A stretch of 64,000 nucleotides of DNA from Tepidanaerobacter acetatoxydans Re1 (GCF_000328765.2 NC_019954.2:810501-874500); one strand, 5' to 3'. Shown: positions 1-15,800, counted from the stretch's first letter. Numbers and translations: made by a program. The notes: generated by a model not told the origin, from the sequence alone.

Positions 1-499
1 AAAACTCGTATCTATCGCAAAAGATGCAAATAAAAAGGTCATACTCGATACAAGCGGCGAGTATTTGGCTAAAGGTATACAGAGTTCTCCTACTTTAGCA
101 AAACCGAATAAATCAGAAGCGGAGCTGCTTTTAGGAAGAAAGCTTAAAGATACCGGTGACTTGGCATCTGCTGCAAAAGAACTTGTGGGCATGGGTCCTG
201 AAATCGTTGCAATATCACTAGGTGCCGAAGGCGTAATGGTGGCAAGCGGTTTGACTAAAGAAGCCTACTTGGCGGTTCCTCCTAAAATCCGCCCTGTAAA
301 CACCGTAGGCTGTGGTGATGCAATGGTAGCCGGATTTGCCACAGGACTTTCCAACAACTGGCCTCTTACAGAATGTATTAAATATGCCGTAGCGGTTTCG
401 GCAGCAGCGGCACTGAGCCCTGTAACGGGTGGAATTGTTTTAAAAGAAGTAGACAACATTATTGGAAGTATGGATTTTCATAATCTGTACCTACTTTGA
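1..499 (+). CDS. PfkB-family sugar (phosphate) kinase, C-terminal part
   Basis: The frame is open from base 2 and the true start lies before the window, so about 165 C-terminal residues are present. The segment VILDTSGEYL, then KPNKSEAELLLGR, then NTVGCGDAMVAGF follows the order of 1-phosphofructokinase/tagatose-6-phosphate kinase (FruK/LacC) proteins. The last motif is the PfkB signature, a GCGD variant of GAGD, whose Asp is the catalytic base. The enzyme would phosphorylate a hexose phosphate with ATP in the cytoplasm. Its position 72 bases before mglBAC suggests a role in galactose or tagatose-type sugar use, but fructose 1-phosphate is equally possible. A weak hairpin (506-511 with 535-540) follows the stop codon. 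Family assignment is firm; substrate is not. Confidence 0.85.
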   Translation, partial: KLVSIAKDANKKVILDTSGEYLAKGIQSSPTLAKPNKSEAELLLGRKLKDTGDLASAAKELVGMGPEIVAISLGAEGVMVASGLTKEAYLAVPPKIRPVNTVGCGDAMVAGFATGLSNNWPLTECIKYAVAVSAAAALSPVTGGIVLKEVDNIIGSMDFHNLYLL

Positions 500-505
500 T
501 AATTG

Positions 506-540
506 CAGCACATTAAATTAATAGGTGCTGGATTATATAA
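506..540 (+). terminator. Weak hairpin after the kinase gene
   Basis: CAGCAC at 506-511 pairs with GTGCTG at 535-540 across a 23-base AT-rich loop. An A-rich rather than T-rich stretch follows, so a strong terminator is unlikely. It may be a processing site before mglB. Confidence 0.3.
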
Positions 541-571
541 AAAAAAATTATTTATCAGGGGGTAAGTAAGT

Positions 572-1639
572 ATGAAGAAAACCATATCAATCATTCTCAT
601 GTCAGTTCTTCTAATAGGTCTTCTAGCTGGCTGTGGAGGAGGCGGTCAACCTGCGGGAGGAGATAACGAACAAGCAGAAGGCGGCGAGAAAGCCGGCAGC
701 GAAATCAAGATAGGCCTATGCCTTTACAAATTCGACGACACCTTCATCTCCACCGTACGCCAAGCGATAGAAAAAGACGCAGCAGAAAAGAGCAAAGCCA
801 CAGGCGACAAAATCACCATCAACGCCGTAGACGGCCAAGGCCAACAAGCGACCCAAAACGACCAAGTAGACACATTCATAACCCAAGGCTACGACATAAT
901 AGACGTAAACATGGTAGACCGAACCGCAGCCTCAGTCATAATAGACAAAGCCAAAAAAGCCGACATACCCATAGTATTCTTCAACCGTGAACCCGTATCC
1001 GAAGACATGGACAAATGGGATAAACTATACTACGTAGGAGCAAAAGCCGAAGAATCAGGGACCATGCAAGGCAGCATAGCCGTAGAATACTGGAAAAACC
1101 ATCCAGAAGCAGACAAAAACGGAGACGGCATAATGCAGTATGTAATGCTGGAAGGAGAACCCGGCCACCAAGACGCAATACTTAGAACCGAGTACTCCAT
1201 CAAAGCCGTAGAAGAAGCCGGAATAAAAACCGAAAAACTAGCCAGCGACACCGGCAACTGGCAAAGAGCCCAGGGCCAAGAAAAAATGGCAGCATGGCTT
1301 TCCGCCTTTGGAGACAAAATCGAAGTAGTATTTGCCAACAACGACGACATGGCCCTAGGAGCAATCGAAGCACTAAAAGCCGCCGGCTACTTCCAAGGCG
1401 ACAAATACATGCCCGTAATAGGCGTAGACGCCACAGCACCGGCCCTTGACGCACTAGCAGACGGCAAACTGCTGGGAACAGTACTAAACGATGCCAAAGG
1501 TCAAGGCAACGCAATCCTAGAAATATCCTATGCACTAGCCAAAGGCAAAGACCCCGAACTTGAAGGCCTAACCGATGGCAAATACTGCTGGGTACCATAC
1601 CAGCCCGTAACCAAAGAAAATATGGACCAATTCAGATAA
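572..1639 (+). CDS. mglB: Galactose/methyl-galactoside ABC transporter substrate-binding lipoprotein MglB
   Basis: This 355-residue extracytoplasmic receptor delivers galactose/glucose-type sugars to MglAC. A lipoprotein signal peptide ends at LLAGC with Cys21 as the lipidated residue, followed by a Gly/Glu-rich spacer. The mature part begins EIKIGLCLYKFDDTFIS, the usual MglB opening of the periplasmic-binding-protein type 1 fold. Residues 181-190 (DKNGDGIMQY) match the EF-hand-like calcium loop that distinguishes galactose receptors from ribose receptors. The ATG has a GGGGGT ribosome site. The gene heads mglBAC. A perfect 24-base palindrome separates it from mglA and probably stabilises its mRNA. 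From about base 700 its codons are unusually rich in A and C. Galactose specificity is inferred from the family, the calcium loop and the downstream beta-galactosidase. Confidence 0.92.
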   Translation: MKKTISIILMSVLLIGLLAGCGGGGQPAGGDNEQAEGGEKAGSEIKIGLCLYKFDDTFISTVRQAIEKDAAEKSKATGDKITINAVDGQGQQATQNDQVDTFITQGYDIIDVNMVDRTAASVIIDKAKKADIPIVFFNREPVSEDMDKWDKLYYVGAKAEESGTMQGSIAVEYWKNHPEADKNGDGIMQYVMLEGEPGHQDAILRTEYSIKAVEEAGIKTEKLASDTGNWQRAQGQEKMAAWLSAFGDKIEVVFANNDDMALGAIEALKAAGYFQGDKYMPVIGVDATAPALDALADGKLLGTVLNDAKGQGNAILEISYALAKGKDPELEGLTDGKYCWVPYQPVTKENMDQFR

Positions 1640-1652
1640 CACAACAAACAAC

Positions 1653-1676
1653 TTAGGGAGTGCATGCACTCCCTAA
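1653..1676 (+). promoter_or_regulatory. Perfect intercistronic palindrome between mglB and mglA
   Basis: Bases 1653-1664 (TTAGGGAGTGCA) are perfectly complementary to 1665-1676. In RNA this gives a stem of about 10 bp. No T-run follows, and mglA begins 43 bases later, so read-through with 3' protection of the mglB message (excess binding protein over ATPase) is more likely than full termination. Confidence 0.75.
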
Positions 1677-1718
1677 AATTCCCCAAACCCACATCTAACT
1701 TAAAAAAAGGTGAGAACA

Positions 1719-3230
1719 ATGACACAAGAGCACATACTAGAAATGCAAAACATATCAAAAAGCTTTCCCGGAGTCCAAGCACTAGACAACGTAACACTAA
1801 AACTAAAACCAGGCACAGTCCACGCCCTGGTAGGCGAAAACGGAGCCGGCAAATCCACACTAATGAAATGCCTATTTGGCCTATACACCCCGGACAAAGG
1901 CCATATAATCCTAGACGGAAAAACAGTCGAACTCAAAACCGCCAAAGACGCCATAGAAAACGGCATCTCAATGATACACCAAGAACTCCAGCCGATACCC
2001 CACAGAAGCGTAATGGAAAACATCTGGCTGGGCAGATTCCCCACCAAAAAAATCATAGGCATACCGGCCGTAGACCACAAAAAAATGTACAAAGACACAA
2101 AAACACTAATGGAAGAACTAAAAATAGACATAAACCCAACCACACTAGTATCAAAACTATCAGTTTCACAAATACAAGCAGTAGAAATAGCCAAAGCCGT
2201 TTCATACAAATCGAAAATAATCATCATGGACGAACCCACATCATCCCTAACCGAAAACGAAGTAGAAAACCTATTTAGAATAATCAAAGACCTAAAAGCC
2301 CATGGTGTAGCAATAATATACATATCCCACAAAATCGAAGAAATCCTAGAAATATCCGACGAAGTTACCATAATGAGAGATGGCAAAAAGATAGGCACAT
2401 GGCCTGTCCAAGAACTAACAATCGACACAATAATCACAAAAATGGTAGGCAGAGAACTCACCCACAGATTTCCACCGCGCAAAAACATACCGGGTGAAAC
2501 AATAATGAAAGTAGAAAACCTTACCTCCATCAACCCCAGATCATTCAAAAACGTAACATTCGACCTAAAACGCGGTGAAGTATTAGGCATAGGCGGCCTA
2601 GTAGGAGCACAGAGGACAGAACTAGTAGAAGCCATCTTCGGCATAAGAAACATATCAAAAGGCAAAATCTACATAAAAGACAAAGAAGTCACAATAAACC
2701 ACCCATTTGACGCCAAACAAAAAGGCCTGGCACTCCTAACCGAAGACAGGCGCTCAACAGGCATATTCCCCATGCTTTCCGTAGAAGAAAACGTCCTAAT
2801 CGCAGCACTGCACAAATACCTAAAACTCAACTTCATAGTAGACAAAAAAACCAGCAGCACAGCAGTAAAAGCTGCAGTAAAAAAACTACAAATAAAAACC
2901 CCATCAATAAAAACCCAAATACAATACCTATCCGGAGGCAACCAACAAAAAGCAATATTCTCAAGATGGCTGCTAACCGAACCGGAAATTCTAATTCTAG
3001 ACGAACCGACCCGAGGCATAGACGTAGGAGCAAAATACGAAATATACACCATAATAACCGACCTTACCAGACAAGGCAAAAGCATAATCATGATATCCTC
3101 AGAAATGCCAGAACTCATAGGCATGTCAGACAGAATAATGGTAATGTGCGAAGGAAAAGTCAGCGGCTTCATAGACGGCAAAAGAGCAAACCAAGAAACA
3201 ATAATGAAATATGCGACGCAGTTTGCATAA
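1719..3230 (+). CDS. mglA: Galactose/methyl-galactoside ABC transporter ATPase MglA
   Basis: A double ABC ATPase (503 residues from the preferred start) that powers sugar import through MglC. The first half has Walker A GENGAGKST, a degenerate signature LSVSQIQAVE and Walker B IIIMDEPTSSLTE. The second half has the degenerate P-loop GGLVGAQRTEL, signature LSGGNQQK and ILILDEPTRGIDVG. This fits the sugar-transport (RbsA/MglA) subfamily and its usual length of about 500. A GTG at 1710 is possible, but it forms part of the Shine-Dalgarno (AAGGTGAG), which fits the ATG at 1719. DNA is strikingly A+C rich: bases 2101-2160 contain 32 A and 13 C but only 5 G and 10 T. That composition also explains the long open antisense frames here. 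Confidence 0.93.
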   Translation: MTQEHILEMQNISKSFPGVQALDNVTLKLKPGTVHALVGENGAGKSTLMKCLFGLYTPDKGHIILDGKTVELKTAKDAIENGISMIHQELQPIPHRSVMENIWLGRFPTKKIIGIPAVDHKKMYKDTKTLMEELKIDINPTTLVSKLSVSQIQAVEIAKAVSYKSKIIIMDEPTSSLTENEVENLFRIIKDLKAHGVAIIYISHKIEEILEISDEVTIMRDGKKIGTWPVQELTIDTIITKMVGRELTHRFPPRKNIPGETIMKVENLTSINPRSFKNVTFDLKRGEVLGIGGLVGAQRTELVEAIFGIRNISKGKIYIKDKEVTINHPFDAKQKGLALLTEDRRSTGIFPMLSVEENVLIAALHKYLKLNFIVDKKTSSTAVKAAVKKLQIKTPSIKTQIQYLSGGNQQKAIFSRWLLTEPEILILDEPTRGIDVGAKYEIYTIITDLTRQGKSIIMISSEMPELIGMSDRIMVMCEGKVSGFIDGKRANQETIMKYATQFA

Positions 3231-3263
3231 ACAAAAGATAGAAGACACAGAGGAGGTAACAAA

Positions 3264-4277
3264 TTGGCTATTACAAAACCAAAAACAAAACCAGGCCTGC
3301 AAACCAGCGAACTAAAAACCATATTAAGCAACAACGCCATATACATAGTACTTCTAGTATTATCCCTAACAATAGGCATACTCAACAAAAACTTCCTATC
3401 ACCTTCAAACATAGGCAACATACTGCGCATATCCTCAGTGCGCATGATAATAGCATTAGGAGTAAGCGGAGCACTAATCACCCGCGGCACAGACCTTTCC
3501 GCAGGCCGCGTTGTAGCCCTTACAGCATGCATATCCGCAAGCCTGCTGCAACGACCTGACTACGCATACAAAATATACGAAAACCTGCCCGACCTGCCCA
3601 TAATACTACCCATACTGCTAGCCGTACTCATAGGAACCATCATAGGCATAATCAACGGCACAATAATAGCATACCTAAAAGTACCCGCATTCATAGCCAC
3701 ACTGGGCATGCAAGTAATAGTATACGGCTTTGCATGCATATACACCAATGCACAGCCCATAGGAGGCCTAAGAGACGACTTTACAAACCTTGCATCCGGC
3801 TCAATGCTTCTAATACCCAACCTAGTCCTCATAGCAGCAATAATAATAGCCGCAATTTGGTTTATGTATAACCACACACAATTTGGCAAATACATATACG
3901 CCATAGGCGGCAATCCCAGTGCAGCAGAAGTATCCGGAGTAAAAGTTGAGCCCACACTAGTTAAAGTCTATGCACTAGCCGGCGGTCTTTACGGTTTGGC
4001 CGGGGCACTACTTGCCGCAAGAACCGGAGGAGCTACAAACAACTACGGCCTAATGTATGAACTTGACGCCATAGCAGCCTGCACCATAGGAGGCGTATCC
4101 ACTTCCGGCGGCATAGGTCGAGTATCTGGAATCATCACCGGCGTATTAATATTCGAAGTACTAAGCAACGGATTAGTTATCCTAGGAGTTTCCGCTTACT
4201 GGCAGCAAGTTATCAAAGGCATCATAATTATTACTGCCGTAGCTTTTGACATTCGCAAATATTTTGCGAAAAGATAA
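3264..4277 (+). CDS. mglC: Galactose/methyl-galactoside ABC transporter permease MglC
   Basis: A 337-residue integral membrane permease of the RbsC/MglC (BPD_transp_2) family with about 8-10 hydrophobic helices. The N-terminal cytoplasmic segment is Lys-rich. The conserved loop GTIIAYLKVPAFIATLGM and the C-terminal stretch ELDAIAACTIGGVSTSGGIG are typical of galactoside permeases. The start is TTG at 3264, fixed by GGAGG at 3252-3256. The gene closes the mglBAC operon 33 bases after mglA. It shares the A/C-rich codon style of mglA until about base 3950, after which usage becomes more ordinary. Confidence 0.92.
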   Translation: MAITKPKTKPGLQTSELKTILSNNAIYIVLLVLSLTIGILNKNFLSPSNIGNILRISSVRMIIALGVSGALITRGTDLSAGRVVALTACISASLLQRPDYAYKIYENLPDLPIILPILLAVLIGTIIGIINGTIIAYLKVPAFIATLGMQVIVYGFACIYTNAQPIGGLRDDFTNLASGSMLLIPNLVLIAAIIIAAIWFMYNHTQFGKYIYAIGGNPSAAEVSGVKVEPTLVKVYALAGGLYGLAGALLAARTGGATNNYGLMYELDAIAACTIGGVSTSGGIGRVSGIITGVLIFEVLSNGLVILGVSAYWQQVIKGIIIITAVAFDIRKYFAKR

Positions 4278-10080
<5,803 letters not shown>

Positions 10081-10171
10081 AGAAAAAGTATTTATAAGCT
10101 GATATATTGAATTTTAAACATTTAAGTATAAAAAGAGATATTTTTAATACCAACACTAAATAAAGAACCAA

Positions 10172-10204
10172 AGGTGATTGTATCTGTTGTAGATACAATC
10201 ACCT
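10172..10204 (+). promoter_or_regulatory. Perfect 14-bp hairpin between beta-galactosidase and SLH gene
   Basis: AGGTGATTGTATCT (10172-10185), loop GTTGT, then the exact complement (10191-10204). No T-run follows, and the SLH gene starts 26 bases later. It looks like an mRNA-stabilising or partial-termination hairpin within a bicistronic unit. Confidence 0.75.
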
Positions 10205-10230
10205 AGCACAAAAGAGGAAGGAATGAAACC

Positions 10231-11481
10231 ATGAAAAAACGAATGACAAGCATTCTAACTCTAATAATCCTCTTAACAACACTAATGCCCTTTAAAGCAA
10301 TAGCTGCTGATACTATAACCCTAGAAGACATACATAACAAAAGACCCGGTGATCAGATTACCATAAAAGGCACAACCAATCTAGGAGAAGTAACCGTAAA
10401 AGTCTTACGACCTAACAAAACAGTACTATACGTAAACGTACTAACCGGCAGCCCCTTTGAAGACAACTTCACCTTACCGGAAGATACCCCAGAAGGAAAA
10501 TACACATTAATAGTAGGGCAAGGGGATATCATAGATACAAAAGAATTTAACGTAACAAAAGAAACAATAGAACCGACACTAACAATGATTAGATTAGACC
10601 AAACAAAATACACCTTAAAGATAGGCCAGACCAAACAACTACAAGTCATCGCAGCATACAGTGACGGAAGCGAGCAAGACATAACAGACAAAGCCCAATA
10701 CAAAACATCCGATTCATCAGTAGCCACAGTAACAGACAAAGGAATAATAACTGCCAAAACAGTAGGAGAAACAATAATAACAGCAACCTACCAAGGTAAG
10801 ACAGCCACCTGTGAAGTAAAAGTTACCAAAAAAACAAGCAGCGGAGGAGGCAGTAATAAAACAGAACAAACCGAAGAAAAAGAGCCCGAACCAACACCCA
10901 GCAAAAAGACCTTCAACGACATAACAGACTACCCGTGGGCAAAAGAAGCAATAGAAACACTAGCGTCCCAAGGCATCATAAAAGGAACCACAGAAAACAC
11001 CTTTGAACCGGGAAAAAACATAACAAGAGCAGACTTCATAACATTACTAGTGAGAGCACTAAATCTTAAAACAGACATTGACACAAACTTTGACGATATT
11101 GAACCAGGCACCTACTACTACGAACCGTTAGGCATAGCCAAAAAACTAGGCATAGCACAAGGAATAGGTTACAACAAATTCAACCCACAAGCACAAATAT
11201 CCAGACAAGACATGATGGTAATAGTAGCAAGAGCCCTAAAAACAACAAACAAGATATCCACCACCGGAACATTTGAAGACATCAGCACATTTGCCGATGC
11301 TGGCGAAGTTTCCAGCTATGCAATTGAAGGTGTGGCCACACTGATAAAAGAAGGCATTATTCAAGGAAGCACAGGCAACATGATAAATCCGAAAGGAAAT
11401 GCAACAAGAGCAGAAACAGCGGTGATAATATATAGAATATATACCAAATATAATTTAGCAACTAGCAGCGAACAAGCATAA
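10231..11481 (+). CDS. Surface protein with Big_2 and three SLH domains
   Basis: A 416-residue exported protein. A signal peptide covers residues 1-26 (ends AIAAD). An Ig-like N-terminal domain (about 27-110) is followed by a Big_2 bacterial Ig-like domain (about 117-200, ATYQGKTATCEVKV at its end). A short SSGGGSNKT linker leads to three S-layer homology repeats, about 227-280, 285-340 and 345-408. The repeats carry the ITRADFI / ISRQDMM / ATRAETA motifs. SLH domains bind pyruvylated secondary wall polymer, so the protein should sit on the cell wall. Being directly downstream of the cohesin-bearing beta-galactosidase, it may be that enzyme's anchor, but no dockerin is recognisable. Codons are A/C-rich: bases 10681-10740 have 29 A and 16 C. 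Confidence 0.88.
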   Translation: MKKRMTSILTLIILLTTLMPFKAIAADTITLEDIHNKRPGDQITIKGTTNLGEVTVKVLRPNKTVLYVNVLTGSPFEDNFTLPEDTPEGKYTLIVGQGDIIDTKEFNVTKETIEPTLTMIRLDQTKYTLKIGQTKQLQVIAAYSDGSEQDITDKAQYKTSDSSVATVTDKGIITAKTVGETIITATYQGKTATCEVKVTKKTSSGGGSNKTEQTEEKEPEPTPSKKTFNDITDYPWAKEAIETLASQGIIKGTTENTFEPGKNITRADFITLLVRALNLKTDIDTNFDDIEPGTYYYEPLGIAKKLGIAQGIGYNKFNPQAQISRQDMMVIVARALKTTNKISTTGTFEDISTFADAGEVSSYAIEGVATLIKEGIIQGSTGNMINPKGNATRAETAVIIYRIYTKYNLATSSEQA

Positions 11482-11965
11482 CATAAGGTCTCTAAAAACC
11501 AATAATTAAAACGATTGTATTAATAACTTCGACAAAATTCAATGCGACAGACCGGGTAAAGATAAAACTATATTTGCATTACTTGAGATTTGTGATAGAA
11601 TCCAAGTTTAACAGAAATTTAATACAGAAAGTCCTATATGTTACTATTCGGAGATTGGAAACAACTTGTCATCCTGAACGCAGTGAAGAATCTTTATAAG
11701 GATTAAATAGATAAGATTCTTCGCTGCACTCAGAATTCCCACGTGTTTCCACGCCACAATAAACGAATATTAATTGCTATTCCTTGATTATACACTAGTT
11801 ATGGCATGAGTTCGAGTGTCATTGTCACAATGAGATCGACTCAGAATTTGAAAATACTCCTGCTGCAGAACCACAAATTGTCTTTGAAAGACGTATAGCA
11901 ATGTAGCTATTAAGACAGGGGTAACGCCATAATAACAATAGCAAGGAATATTATTATACAAACTG
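11482..11965. other. Gene-free stretch with repeats before an IS110 remnant
   Basis: This 480-base stretch has no credible coding frame. It contains the large inverted repeat at 11672-11735, a small palindrome TCATTGT-C-ACAATGA (11819-11833) and, next to the transposase remnant, a segment (about 11840-11960) in the position where IS110 elements carry their non-coding left end. Confidence 0.5.
11672..11735. repeat. Dispersed-type inverted repeat (BIME/MITE-like)
   Basis: Arms 11672-11694 and 11713-11735 are 23 bases each and match at 19 positions. All four differences are transitions that keep G-U pairing in RNA. The arm CCTGAACGCAGTGAAGAATC resembles the widespread bacterial repeat family beginning TCATCCTGAGCGNAGNGAAG. 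Its ends are not flanked by a visible target duplication. Confidence 0.65.
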
Positions 11966-12568
11966 TTTATGAGCGTTGTTGTGGGATTGACGTGCACAAA
12001 AAACTTATTGTTGCCTGCTTTAGAAACGGGAAAAAAGCAGAAGTACGGGAGCTTATTGGAAACCTATCTATAACATTCTGGAATTACCAAACATTGATGT
12101 GATGGTTGTTAATGCACGTCACATGAAAACTGTCCCCGGGCGTAAAACTGATATCAAAGATGCTCAATGGATAGCAGATCTTTTACAACATAGTCTTTTA
12201 AAGAGTAGTTTTATCCCTGATAAGGAACAACGCGAACTTCGTGAAATAGTACGCTGCCGTAAAAATCTAATCGAAGAGCGTTCAAGAGAACTTAATCGTC
12301 TGGAAAAAACCTTAGAAGGTGCTAATATAAAGCTAAGTTCTTTCGCTTCCAGCTTAACCGGTGTAAGCAGCCGTAAGCTGATAGAGCAACTGCTGCCGTA
12401 GCCCATTCCATGCTCATTGCAATATACCACATGTTAAAAGATAATGTTCATTTTAAGGATCTAGGTAGCGATTATTATACAAAGTTCAATAAAGAGAAAA
12501 AAGCTAATTATTACTTTAAAAAATTACAAGAATTAGGAGTGTCATTTCCCGTTTCAGTGGCTACCTAA
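11966..12568 (+). pseudogene. IS110-family transposase remnant, internally deleted and frameshifted
   Basis: Three pieces of one IS110/IS116/IS902 transposase are visible. Bases 11968-12063 encode YERCCGIDVHKKLIVACF, the N-terminal DEDD nuclease start with its first Asp. Bases 12078-12401, in another frame, encode VVNARHMKTVPGRKTDIKDA, IADLLQH and then RSRELNRLEKTLEGANIKLS. Bases about 12402-12568 encode the very C-terminus (HSMLIAIYHMLKD, then YYFKKLQELG). Compared with a normal protein of about 400 residues, some 40 residues are missing after the first piece and most of the Transposase_20 domain is missing between the second and third. The element cannot make active transposase. Confidence 0.85.
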
Positions 12569-12607
12569 AATATAATTTTTTTTGGGCATTGCTCTTTGAG
12601 CTGGTCG

Positions 12608-12631
12608 AAGGGTGATTAATCAACCACCCTT
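12608..12631 (+). terminator. Small hairpin downstream of the IS110 remnant
   Basis: AAGGGTG (12608-12614) pairs with CACCCTT (12625-12631) across a 10-base loop. It may be the right end of the element or a weak terminator; no T-run follows. Confidence 0.35.
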
Positions 12632-12743
12632 AGTTAAGTGCGTCTTTGTTTAGGTATATATTCATAACAATGACAGCAGTATATAGCAGAATGACAGACC
12701 TCTGAATTGTTACTAAAAAAACAATTTTTGACAAGGGAATTGG

Positions 12744-12772
12744 TTGGGTTTTTCGCTGTTACCTGCTATAAT
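12744..12772 (+). promoter_or_regulatory. Sigma-A-type promoter for the GHL10 gene
   Basis: TTGGGT (12744-12749), a 17-base spacer and a perfect TATAAT (12767-12772), about 60 bases before the TTG start. The nearby TTGACA at 12728 is too far from this -10 box. Confidence 0.5.
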
Positions 12773-12830
12773 TGATACATACTCATATATAAAATATATC
12801 TTGTCCGAAAACTGAAAGGAGCTAAATAAT

Positions 12831-15800
12831 TTGAAAGTTACCAAGACCATCGCACTAGGCGCTTTTATTGCGGCTGTCTTCATAATACAGTTTAGTGCAG
12901 GAGCGAGCACTATAGATATAGCGGCATCCGGCATGCCGAAGATTGTCTTTGAAAATGGCACCGCCTACTCCGTAAATTTGGTTGATAAAGAGCGAGAGCA
13001 AGAGCAAGTTGCGATTTATACCAGGAATTTTGGAGAATATACAAAGCCTTTTGCTGATGGCGTTGCTGAGTTTGTAGTTGTAAATAATATAGTAGCATAT
13101 AAAAATACCAATGGGCTCAAAGGCACTTATATCCCGGCAGACGGCTATGTTATTTCATATACAAAAGAGAAGGCCGATTTTGTAAATAATGTTAATATAG
13201 GTGAGGAAGCAGCACTTGTAAATTTGGATGTGCCTATTCTGCCTGAGAAATATTTTAAACTAGGGAATTTGATTGTGCCGATAGATGATGTCAATTCACA
13301 AAGAAACGCAAATTGCATCGTATTATATGATTCGTCCTATGACGAGTCTACAAAGACTAATGGGTGGGGAATGGAATTAACGGTGGTGGATGGAGCTGTT
13401 TGTGATATAGCTGATATAAAAAATGACGACGGAGTAGTAGTAGACAACAACTCACCCATACCATCAAATGGAGTAGTTATATCCATACATTCCGGGAATT
13501 CCTTCTATAATAAGCTCCATGAAAACGTCAAGCTTGGTGATAAAGTAACAGTTGTAACAGATAATATGAAACTTTACAGCGCCGGCAAGACTACATATGA
13601 TGCGTTTAACCCCATGTCTATTGAAGATAATCCCTTGGCTTGGGACAAGAAAAACGACAAGCCATATGATGGTTTCCGCGGTCCGGACCAGATAATAATC
13701 TACGACTCAAGTTACGGCGATTATACCGGCACAAACCCATACGGCTATGAAGTGACTGTTCAGGAAGACGGTAAAATAATAAATGTGGGCGGAAATAATC
13801 TGCAAATTCCGGATGGCGGATTCGTAATATCCGGTCACGGAACCCGAGCAGATTGGCTGCAAAGTTATGCTCGTTTAGGGTCAAGGGTAATATTGAATAA
13901 AGAGAAACAGGAAATAAGGATTATTTTAACACCGGATTCATATGTCGATACAGCCGACCTTGCCATAAAAACGGCTCAGGACTGTTTGAATTTGGCTAAA
14001 ATACAATATATCGATATTGATTATGATGAAATACAGGATAAAATAGATTTGACCAAATCCCAAATGCAAAAAGTGCATGAACTGTTAAGTCAAGGTGAGT
14101 ACAGAGAGCTGATACAAACCGTAAATGATATACAAAATGAGGCAAATATAGCTTATTATATGACATTTGAATCACCAAAAGTTGAAAACAGGGCGGTATG
14201 GCACAGACCTAGGGAAACCAGCATCGATGAAGTAAAACAACGCCTTGACATGCTGCAAGATATCAATATAAATATCGTCTATCTTGAAACATACTGGAAC
14301 GGATACAGCATATACCCGACAAATAATGAAATTATGGAGCATAATCCTATATATGATGGTTTTGATGTGCTGCAAGCATATATTACAGAGGCACATGCCA
14401 GAGGAATAAAGCTTTATGCGTGGGTTGAGGATTTTTTAGTAGGTCAGAATGTAGCACAGAAAAAGCCCGAATGGATGATTGAGAGCAGGCAAGGTGACAG
14501 ATACTTTAAAGACAGTTTGGGAACTAAATATTATTACCTGAATCCGGCCATGCCCGAAGTTCGTGATTTTATATCAGGAATGTATAAAGAACTTGTCAAA
14601 AAATATGACATTGACGGCATACAGTTTGACTATATGAGATATCCGGAGTCTGGTGATTATTCTAATGATTTCGGGTACGATTCATACACGCGGCAGCTTT
14701 TCAAAAATTACGCCGGAGCTGATCCTGCATCATTGACTCTGGAGGATAAATTGTGGCAGGATTGGTGCGATTTTAGAGTCGGCATAATAAATTCCTTTGC
14801 ATACAGGGTTATTTCGGAAGTCAAGTCTATAAAACCGGATATTCAAATATCTATAGATGTATGGCCGGATTATAACAAGACTATAATGGACACATTTCAA
14901 AATCCAAAGGATTGGATATCGCAGGATTATATTAACACAATAATACCTATGTCATATTATCTTTACGAACAGCCGGTTGTTGAAGATATAAATAAAACAC
15001 AGGCTTTTGCTAAAGGGCATGCACAGGTAAACGTGGGGCTTGCCACAACTACAAAACCTGATATACAGATACTTTTAAGGCAAATTGCAGCTGCAAGAGC
15101 CGCATCTGCAAATGGTGTAGGAATTTTTGAACTTCAGTCGCTTTTTAGCGGAGGATATGACAGTGCGCTAAAACTCGGCGTGTTCAGACAGCCTGCAATT
15201 ACAACGGAAGATACCGAGCAATCTGTAAACCTTATGTTTTCCGATATTTTAAGAAAGATCGATGACATATATTTAAAATATGGCGGCATGGATAGCGAGG
15301 AGGCTCAGAAGTATAAAGAACTCGTCAGGAACATTAAAGTTGATTTTAAAAGTGATAAAGATGCGGTAAAAAGTGCAGGTTCAATTAAAAATAACATTGA
15401 AGATTTAGTGGATATAATAGACGGCGATGAAACTCTAAATATGCAGGTAGCCGCGAAAGTCAAGGCAGACCTTAATGCTGCGCTTAATATCTTAGAAGAA
15501 TATATTTCAAATCATAGTTTTATGGCAAACCATAAAGTCAGGGAATTTCAGGCGGTGGTACCGGTAAAGATGCTGAAGGAGGAAAAAGAAGCGCCTTTGA
15601 AGGTGAAAGCCGTATTTTGCGATAACAGCTCTGCCGTTATGTATCTTGACAGCAGTCAATATAAGATAACTACCAGCGACTTCCAAATAGCCGATATTGA
15701 TGATGATATCCTTAGAATCAACAAAAAAGGAAGAGCAACAGTTATAATTGAAATCTTGGATACCTTTAATTTTGACACTTACAAAGGTGCAGATAATAAG

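Noticed and set aside
1700-3532. Long minus-strand open frames (up to 321 codons) opposite mglA and mglC
   Set aside because: They lack ribosome sites and family similarity and are explained by the A/C-rich codon bias of the real plus-strand genes.
11788-11997. Minus-strand frame upstream of the IS110 remnant
   Set aside because: No ribosome site or family; the region is better explained as the non-coding end of the element.
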